Source: Planctomycetaceae bacterium (GTDB lineage Bacteria; Planctomycetota; Planctomycetia; Pirellulales; PALSA-1355). Taken from it: DNA of 64,000 nucleotides. Of the stretch, positions 62,193-64,000 are shown in pieces. The notes below the pieces were generated by a model. The model did not search any database and was not told the origin of the DNA. It saw nothing but the letters and a program-made list of their open reading frames with translations. The stretch lies in NCBI GenBank assembly GCA_003153375.1, contig PLYM01000212.1, forward strand, positions 55,935 to 119,934, read 5' to 3'. How positions within the stretch are numbered: the first letter of the stretch is position 1; each line of letters opens with the position of its first letter. A program made the translations under genes and the position numbers.

Positions 62193-63974
62193 ATGACATT
62201 CTCGAATGCCGAGTTTCCCGACGACCGAAGTGGCCGCGAGCCGGCCGGCCTGCGGCCGATGCCCGTTGGGGCGGGGGCTGGCGGCGGTGGCGGGACCAAC
62301 CGCCCGATCCCCGTCCAATCGCGGCCCGATCAGGTGCCCGAGGCCTATGAACAGGACGACGAGGAACAGGACGATCTGCGCGAGATTTTGCGCAACGCGC
62401 CGGCCTGGCTGGTCAGCACGGTCTTTCACACGCTGGTCCTGATCATCTTGGGCGTGTTGGCCGCCAGCAATCATTTCCGGCCGGTCGACGTGGATTTGGA
62501 AGTCGCCCGCGACGAAACCGAAGGCGTACAGCTTGAGGATCCGAGCGTGCTGCAAGGTGACAGCCCCATTCTGGAAAATGCCAAGGGCGCGACCGAGCAA
62601 CTGATTACGCCGCGCGATTTGCCGCCTGTTGACAATCCGCTGGCGGCGCCGATCGAGTTGGGCGACATTCGCACGGCCACCGGCCCCGGACTTGGCCCCG
62701 TGCTCACCGGTCCGATGAAGATCGAGGGCGCGCCGATCGGGTTGGCACTCAAGGGACGGCAGGCTGGGTCGAAAAACGTGCTGCTCGGAAAGTACGGCGG
62801 CACGGCGATTGGCGAAAAGGCGGTCGAGGCCGGACTCGAGTGGCTGGCCAAGCAGCAAAAGTCGAACGGCCTGTGGAGCCTGACGGGGCCATACGCCGAT
62901 GCCGCGCGCACGGAGAACGACGCGGCGGCCACGGCCATGGCGCTGTTGGCATTTCAGGGGCACGGCGATACGCATCGCGAAGGAAAACATTCCAGGGCCG
63001 TGGCACGCGGTTGGGCGGCCTTGCTGAAGTTGCAGAACAAGGAAGGCCTGTTTTCGGGCATCATGCCCGAATCAAACCAGGTGCTCTATACGCACGCGCA
63101 GTGTTCGATCGCCTTGTGCGAACTCTATGGCATGACGATGGACTCGAACTTTCGCGGTCCGGCCGAACGCGCCATCGCGTATGCCCTGAAGGCTCAGGAT
63201 CCGAAAAACGGCGGTTGGCGCTATCGATTTGGCGAAGATTCGGACACGTCCGTCACGGGCTGGTTCGTGATGGCCCTGCAAAGCGCGCGCATGGCACAGC
63301 TAAAAGTGCCCGACGACGCGCTGAAACGCGTCAGCGATTACCTGGACCTGGCGCAAATCGATGAAGGCCGCAAATACGGCTATTGGCAAAAACTCAATCC
63401 CTCGAACGCCGTGGCCGCCGAGGGCCTGCTGTGCCGACAGTACTTGGGCTGGAAGCAGGACGATCCACGGCTAGTCGATGGCGTGGGAGGACTGTTGAAG
63501 AGTCCGATCGCCTACGATGGCGGGCTGGGCCAAGATGTCTACTACTGGTACTACGCCACGCAGGCCGCGCACCACATGGAAGGACGCATCTGGGAAGAGT
63601 GGAACGCCGTGATGCGGAAGGAGCTGCCAGCCCACCAACAGAAAAACGGTCCTGAAGCCGGTAGTTGGAATCCGCAGGGAGACAAATGGGGCTCCCCCGG
63701 CTTTGGCGCGGGCCGATTGTTCGTGACGTGCTTGTCAGTCTACATGTTGGAAGTCTATTACCGGCACTTGCCGATCTACTCGGGCTATCGAGCCATTATT
63801 CCGGGAGCCGAACCGAGTGCGGCACCGCCAGCCGAGCCGATGGCCAAGGCGGACGCGGAGGACGGAGCCGAACCGAAAAATGACGCGGCAGCAAGCGCGA
63901 TCGACTGTGAGAAATCGAAGCCAGAAAAGTCCGACGCCGCCGCGGATCCTGCCTTGAAGAAGACAGTGCCCTAA
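62193..63974 (+). CDS. Membrane-anchored alpha/alpha-toroid (prenyltransferase/squalene-oxidase repeat) protein
   Basis: A 593-residue protein. A cytoplasmic, Gly/Pro- and acid-rich N-terminus (1-68), a single helix (about 71-92) and then a large extracytoplasmic region with repeats of the prenyltransferase/squalene-cyclase toroid: GLEWLAKQQKSNGLWS, WAALLKLQNKEGLFSG, AIAYALKAQDPKNGGWRY and VSDYLDLAQ. The DxDD acid of squalene-hopene cyclase is not there: the nearest sequence is EDSDTSVTGW. It is therefore more like the non-cyclase toroid proteins common in Planctomycetes. The last 60 residues are Ala/Pro/Lys/Glu-rich and probably disordered. Function unknown. Confidence 0.85.
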   Translation: MTFSNAEFPDDRSGREPAGLRPMPVGAGAGGGGGTNRPIPVQSRPDQVPEAYEQDDEEQDDLREILRNAPAWLVSTVFHTLVLIILGVLAASNHFRPVDVDLEVARDETEGVQLEDPSVLQGDSPILENAKGATEQLITPRDLPPVDNPLAAPIELGDIRTATGPGLGPVLTGPMKIEGAPIGLALKGRQAGSKNVLLGKYGGTAIGEKAVEAGLEWLAKQQKSNGLWSLTGPYADAARTENDAAATAMALLAFQGHGDTHREGKHSRAVARGWAALLKLQNKEGLFSGIMPESNQVLYTHAQCSIALCELYGMTMDSNFRGPAERAIAYALKAQDPKNGGWRYRFGEDSDTSVTGWFVMALQSARMAQLKVPDDALKRVSDYLDLAQIDEGRKYGYWQKLNPSNAVAAEGLLCRQYLGWKQDDPRLVDGVGGLLKSPIAYDGGLGQDVYYWYYATQAAHHMEGRIWEEWNAVMRKELPAHQQKNGPEAGSWNPQGDKWGSPGFGAGRLFVTCLSVYMLEVYYRHLPIYSGYRAIIPGAEPSAAPPAEPMAKADAEDGAEPKNDAAASAIDCEKSKPEKSDAAADPALKKTVP

Positions 63975-64000
63975 GTAGTTCTACTGTCTGAAATTATCGA

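Overview
The window is a chromosomal stretch of a GC-rich bacterium of the phylum Planctomycetes, most likely near the Pirellulales. This rests on families that are largely planctomycetal or much expanded there: a DUF1549/DUF1553 protein with a CX4CH cytochrome-like motif, a WD40 protein with an N-terminal planctomycete cytochrome c domain, an ECF sigma factor joined to a giant Ser/Thr kinase with TPRs, a membrane-anchored alpha/alpha-toroid protein, and a division/cell-wall (dcw) gene block without ftsZ or ftsA. Murein genes of the meso-DAP type, a Mla lipid transport system, a LpxL-like acyltransferase and a Wza-like protein argue for a Gram-negative envelope with outer membrane and peptidoglycan. 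I see no transposase, integrase, phage gene or CRISPR array; the window reads as core chromosome.

Layout. 1-5.3 kb: a two-component pair (sigma54-type regulator cut by the left edge, plus its histidine kinase), a GT87 membrane glycosyltransferase and a PP2C phosphatase. 5.3-9.2 kb: a PEGA lipoprotein and the mlaE-mlaF-mlaD operon. 9.2-15.4 kb: a diguanylate cyclase, dapA, pdxJ, mgtE, a zinc-ribbon membrane protein and exported msrA. 15.5-20.4 kb: the ECF sigma factor/TPR-kinase pair and a small coiled-coil protein. 20.7-29.4 kb: a degenerate CobB/CbiA paralogue, htrA, rnc, a 25-residue lysine-rich protein with its own promoter, inverted repeat and terminator, copA and a cinA homologue with a damaged C-terminal domain. 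29.5-35.3 kb: the WD40/cytochrome and DUF1549/DUF1553 pair. 35.5-38 kb: an isochorismatase-family hydrolase, an alanine/serine-glyoxylate aminotransferase and a hypothetical membrane protein.

38-48.1 kb: on the minus strand, murE-murF-mraY-murG-murC-murB-ddl and an FtsQ/POTRA-like protein. Genes near the end of the block overlap, as in a real operon. No murD, ftsI, ftsW, ftsA or ftsZ is present. A divergent gene at 48.3 kb encodes an excisionase-type DNA-binding domain fused to a PTS EIIA domain. A perfect inverted repeat lies between it and murE, over a candidate murE promoter. 49.1-57.6 kb: a double receiver-like protein, an IrrE-like protein with HEIGE instead of HExxH, rimO-pgsA-CPBP protease, a Gfo/Idh/MocA oxidoreductase, a polysaccharide export protein, a LpxL-like acyltransferase and a Rieske protein. 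57.6-64 kb: a double GNAT acetyltransferase, a lipoprotein gluzincin, ispG, a Tat-exported intradiol dioxygenase, an initiator tRNA-Met and the toroid protein.

The most useful leads are the HTH-EIIA gene facing the murein operon across an inverted repeat, the self-contained lysine-rich mini-gene, the pseudo-enzyme CobB paralogue, the dcw block that keeps an FtsQ-like gene without FtsZ, and the apparent ATC start codon of the sigma54 regulator.
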